From NCBI GenBank assembly GCA_035760965.1, contig DASTRY010000039.1, forward strand, positions 62,001 through 126,000: a DNA stretch of 64,000 nucleotides. The letters are read 5' to 3'. Positions 61,703 through 64,000 of this stretch are shown here, piece by piece. Made by a program: the position numbers and the translations under genes. Origin of the DNA: JADGHX01 sp035760965. GTDB taxonomy: Bacteria > Pseudomonadota > Gammaproteobacteria > Steroidobacterales > Steroidobacteraceae. Position 1 is the stretch's first letter; each line of letters starts with the position of its first letter. The notes under the pieces are model-generated. The model made no database searches, was not told where the DNA came from, and saw only the letters and a list, made by a program, of their open reading frames with translations.

Positions 61703-62599
61703 ATGATTCGTCTACTCGTATCGCTCGCGTTCGCCATCGCGACGCTGCCGGCGCATGCCGCACTGAAAGTGCTCGCCACGACCCCCGAATGGGGCGCGCT
61801 CACGACCGAGCTCGGCGGCGACAAGGTGAACGTCTACGTCGCGACCACCGCATTCCAGGACCCGCACCGGATCGACGCCAAACCGAGCCTCATTGCGCGC
61901 GCACGCTCGGCCGACTTGGTCGTCGCGGCCGGCGCGCAGCTCGAGATCGGGTGGCTGCCCGTGCTCCTGCAGGAATCGGGCAACGGCAAGATCCAGCCCG
62001 GCAGCCCGGGCTACTTCGAAGCGAACCAGCAGCTGCGCCTGCTCGAAGTCCCGTCGCGCGTCGATCGCTCGATGGGCGATATTCACCCGCTCGGCAACCC
62101 GCACGCGCATCTCGATCCGCACAACATCGCGACGGTCGCCACGGCGCTCACCGCACGGCTCGCGCAGCTCGACGCCGCGAACGCGGCCTTCTACCAGGCG
62201 CGCGGCACGGCCTTTCAAACGAAATGGAACGAAGCGATCGCGCGCTGGGAGGCGCAGGCCGCGCCGCTGCGCGGCGTCGGCATCGTGATGATCCACCGTG
62301 ATCAGGTGTATCTGAATCACTGGCTCGGGCTGAAGGAGCTCGCGACGATCGAGCCGAAACCCGGCGTGCCGCCGAGCGCCGGTTATCTCGCCGAGCTCGT
62401 CACCAAGCTCGCCGCGACGCCGCCGAAGATGGTCCTGCGCAATGCGTACAACGATCCGAAGGCGGCCGACTGGTTGTCGCAGCGTGTGCATGCGCCGGTC
62501 GTGCTCCTGCCTTACACAGTGGGCGGCACGCCTGCGGCGAAGGACCTCTACGGCCTCTTTGACGACACGATCGCGCGCCTGCTCGGAGCCCTGAAATGA
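61703..62599 (+). CDS. Metal ABC transporter substrate-binding protein (ZnuA-like)
   Basis: This 298-residue exported binding protein (signal peptide ending PAHA) belongs to the cluster A-I zinc/manganese family. Ligand-region motifs are FQDPHRIDAKPSL, the histidine-rich GDIHPLGNPHAHLDPHN and VMIHRDQVYLNHWLGL; DWLSQRV follows in the C-terminal lobe. Zinc is likely but manganese or iron is possible. It shares an ATGA with the permease gene that follows and starts 12 bp after the outer-membrane protein. Regulation by Zur is expected for such operons, but I see no clear Zur box upstream. Confidence 0.88.
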   Translation: MIRLLVSLAFAIATLPAHAALKVLATTPEWGALTTELGGDKVNVYVATTAFQDPHRIDAKPSLIARARSADLVVAAGAQLEIGWLPVLLQESGNGKIQPGSPGYFEANQQLRLLEVPSRVDRSMGDIHPLGNPHAHLDPHNIATVATALTARLAQLDAANAAFYQARGTAFQTKWNEAIARWEAQAAPLRGVGIVMIHRDQVYLNHWLGLKELATIEPKPGVPPSAGYLAELVTKLAATPPKMVLRNAYNDPKAADWLSQRVHAPVVLLPYTVGGTPAAKDLYGLFDDTIARLLGALK

Positions 62600-63417
62600 G
62601 CGCCTTCACCACGCAACTCAGCATCCTCTGGCCCGCGCTCATCGCGGGTCTGCTCGTCGTGCTCTCGCATGTGCCGCTCGGCCAACAGGTGCTCGCGCGC
62701 GGCATCGTGTTCATCGATCTCGCGATCGCGCAGGTCGCAGGGCTCGGCGTCATCGCGGCACACTCGGTCGGCTTCGGCGCGGAAGGTTGGATCACACAGG
62801 TCGCGGCGGTCGGCGCCGCGCTGCTCGGCGCTCTGCTCCTCACGTGGACCGAGCGCAAGCGCCCCGAAGCGCAGGAAGCGCTGATCGGCGTCCTGTTCGT
62901 GCTGGCTTCGACGGCGCAGATCCTGCTGCTCGCGAACGATCCCCACGGCGGCGAAGACCTGAAGGACCTGCTCGCCGGCCAGATCCTGTGGGTGTCGCCG
63001 GCGCAGCTCGTGCGCGCCGGGGTGCTCACCGCGATCTTCCTCGTCGTGTGGTTCAAGTGGCGCGAGCGCTTCGGGCGCATCGGCTTCTATGTGCTGTTCG
63101 CCTTCATGGTGACGATGTCGGTGCAGCTCGTCGGCGTGTATCTCGTGTTCACGAGCTTGATCGTTCCGGCCATTGCGACCTATCGCTATCGCCGGCAGCA
63201 GCAGCTCGCCATCGGCTACGCGTTCGCGCTCGCGAGCTATGCCACCGGGCTCGTGCTGTCGGCCGTGTTCGACTTGCCCTCGAGTGCCGTGATCGTATGG
63301 GCCATGGCGATCCTCGGGACGATCGTGCACCTCGGCGCTACTGCACCGTCACCGGTGTCGGCACATAGAGCGCCGGCAGCGTCTTCTCGAAGTTTCGAAT
63401 CTTCGGCAGATCGTTGA
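62596..63417 (+). CDS. Metal ABC transporter permease (ZnuB-like)
   Basis: This 273-residue permease has eight or so hydrophobic helices. The ABC-3 family pattern includes HVPLGQQVLARGIVFIDLAIAQVAGLG, the conserved Gly-rich cytoplasmic segment EAQEALIGVLFVLASTAQILLL, and VYLVFTSLIVPAIA. The start overlaps the binding-protein stop (ATGA). The last 80 bp overlap the convergent msrA gene, giving a hydrophilic Ser/Arg-rich tail (ARAPAASSRSFES-like) not seen in family members. No ATPase gene accompanies it within the window, so it must use an ATPase encoded elsewhere. Confidence 0.85.
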   Translation: MSAFTTQLSILWPALIAGLLVVLSHVPLGQQVLARGIVFIDLAIAQVAGLGVIAAHSVGFGAEGWITQVAAVGAALLGALLLTWTERKRPEAQEALIGVLFVLASTAQILLLANDPHGGEDLKDLLAGQILWVSPAQLVRAGVLTAIFLVVWFKWRERFGRIGFYVLFAFMVTMSVQLVGVYLVFTSLIVPAIATYRYRRQQQLAIGYAFALASYATGLVLSAVFDLPSSAVIVWAMAILGTIVHLGATAPSPVSAHRAPAASSRSFESSADR

Positions 63418-64000
63418 ACACGATGTAGGGATCGGAAGGGTTGCGCAGCAGGAAATCCTGGTGGTAGCCCTCGGCGGGATAGAACCCGCGCAGCGGATCG
63501 AGCCGCGTGACGATGGGGCTGCGGAACGCGCTGCTCTTCTGGAGCTGCGCGATGTACGCCGCCGCGATCTTCCGTTGCGTGTCGTCGGCATAGAAGATGG
63601 CCGAGCGGTATTGCGTGCCCGCATCCGGTCCCTGCCGATTGAGCTGCGTCGGATCGTGCGCGACGGAGAAGAACACCTGCAGGATCTCGCCGTACGACAC
63701 CTGCTGCGGATCGAACGTGATCTGCACGGATTCGGCGTGACCGGTACGGCCGGTGCTGACGGTCTCGTAGTGGGCCGTCTCCTTCTCCCCTCCCGCGTAC
63801 CCGGAGACGACGCGTCGCACGCCGCGCAGATGCTCGAACACACCTTGCGTGCCCCAGAAGCAACCGCCCGCGAGCACCGCCGTCTGCAACGGGCCCGCAG
63901 TCTTCGCATTGTCGAGCAGCGGCGCCGGGATGGGCACGGCGGGCTCCGCTGCGCACGCCGCGATCTGCACGACCATTCCCAACGTGAGCGCCGCAACCCA
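63338..64000 (-). CDS. msrA: Peptide methionine sulfoxide reductase A, exported (5' end outside window)
   Basis: This protein has the MsrA catalytic motif LAGGCFWGTQGVFEHLRGV with the nucleophilic Cys, then VSGYAGGEKETAHYETVSTGRTGHAESVQ (seen as VSGYAGG and TGHAESV), and a C-terminal EGYHQDFLLRNP. It reduces methionine-S-sulfoxide. The frame stays open to the window edge and its start (WVAALTLGMVVQIAACAAEP) reads like a lipoprotein or Sec signal with a lipobox-like Cys, so the mature protein is probably periplasmic and the true start lies beyond the window. The 3' end overlaps the zinc permease by 80 bp. Confidence 0.9.
   Translation of the reverse strand, partial: WVAALTLGMVVQIAACAAEPAVPIPAPLLDNAKTAGPLQTAVLAGGCFWGTQGVFEHLRGVRRVVSGYAGGEKETAHYETVSTGRTGHAESVQITFDPQQVSYGEILQVFFSVAHDPTQLNRQGPDAGTQYRSAIFYADDTQRKIAAAYIAQLQKSSAFRSPIVTRLDPLRGFYPAEGYHQDFLLRNPSDPYIVFNDLPKIRNFEKTLPALYVPTPVTVQ

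Overview
The window is GC-rich (about two thirds G+C by eye) and densely coded on both strands. Three TonB-dependent receptors, a Tat-exported OpgD-like glucan protein, TIGR02999-type ECF sigma factor plus TPR kinase, LytTR two-component genes and HWE kinases together suggest a soil or aquatic gammaproteobacterium of the Steroidobacteraceae/Xanthomonadales type. That placement is inference from gene content; no rRNA or tRNA gene is visible.

Layout. 0-9.4 kb: the 3' end of an acyl-CoA dehydrogenase, a secreted amidohydrolase, a TPR Ser/Thr kinase, a PP2C phosphatase-kinase fusion back to back with a NarK-like transporter, and DUF488 and DUF2189 genes. 9.4-17.9 kb: a glycosyltransferase/glycogen-debranching pair, a lipoprotein, a zinc-ribbon protein, a NUDIX hydrolase, opgD and a two-domain aspartic protease with TPRs. 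18-21.9 kb: TonB receptor plus a galactose-dehydrogenase-like oxidoreductase. 21.9-31.5 kb: a signalling island with a PAS histidine kinase, a CheB-like protein, a CheB-CheR-PAS gene broken by two frameshifts, two HWE-type proteins, a receiver and a Crp/Fnr regulator. 31.5-42.2 kb: an 18-bp repeat tract ending in a terminator, a VOC protein, a methyltransferase, a large TonB receptor, a winged-helix regulator, an S41-like protease, a beta-hydroxyacid dehydrogenase, signal peptidase I, a secreted mutarotase and a GNAT acetyltransferase. 42.3-48.6 kb: a PAS membrane protein, a flippase-glycosyltransferase fusion, a DUF4287 protein and an ATP-dependent DNA ligase. 48.9-55.7 kb: a co-directional set of TonB receptor, ABC ATPase, two FtsX-like permeases and a LytS/LytTR pair. 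55.7-64 kb: a second TPR kinase with its ECF sigma factor, a DUF6665-like gene, a metal (probably zinc) uptake operon and msrA.

The most interesting signal lies in front of the GNAT gene (42.24-42.42 kb). A good sigma70-like promoter there would give an almost leaderless mRNA. That mRNA first encodes a 19-residue peptide, then four short segments that can pair 1:2, 2:3 or 3:4, then a strong intrinsic terminator just before the acetyltransferase start. This has the architecture of a ribosome-controlled attenuator and I do not recognise it as a named family.

Other points: the ABC ATPase at 50.9 kb has lost its Q-loop Gln, signature Gly/Gln and H-switch His; the short HWE-like protein at 29.6 kb has Arg where the phosphoacceptor His should be; and 23-bp direct repeats resembling an insertion-sequence end lie between the ECF sigma factor and its kinase.
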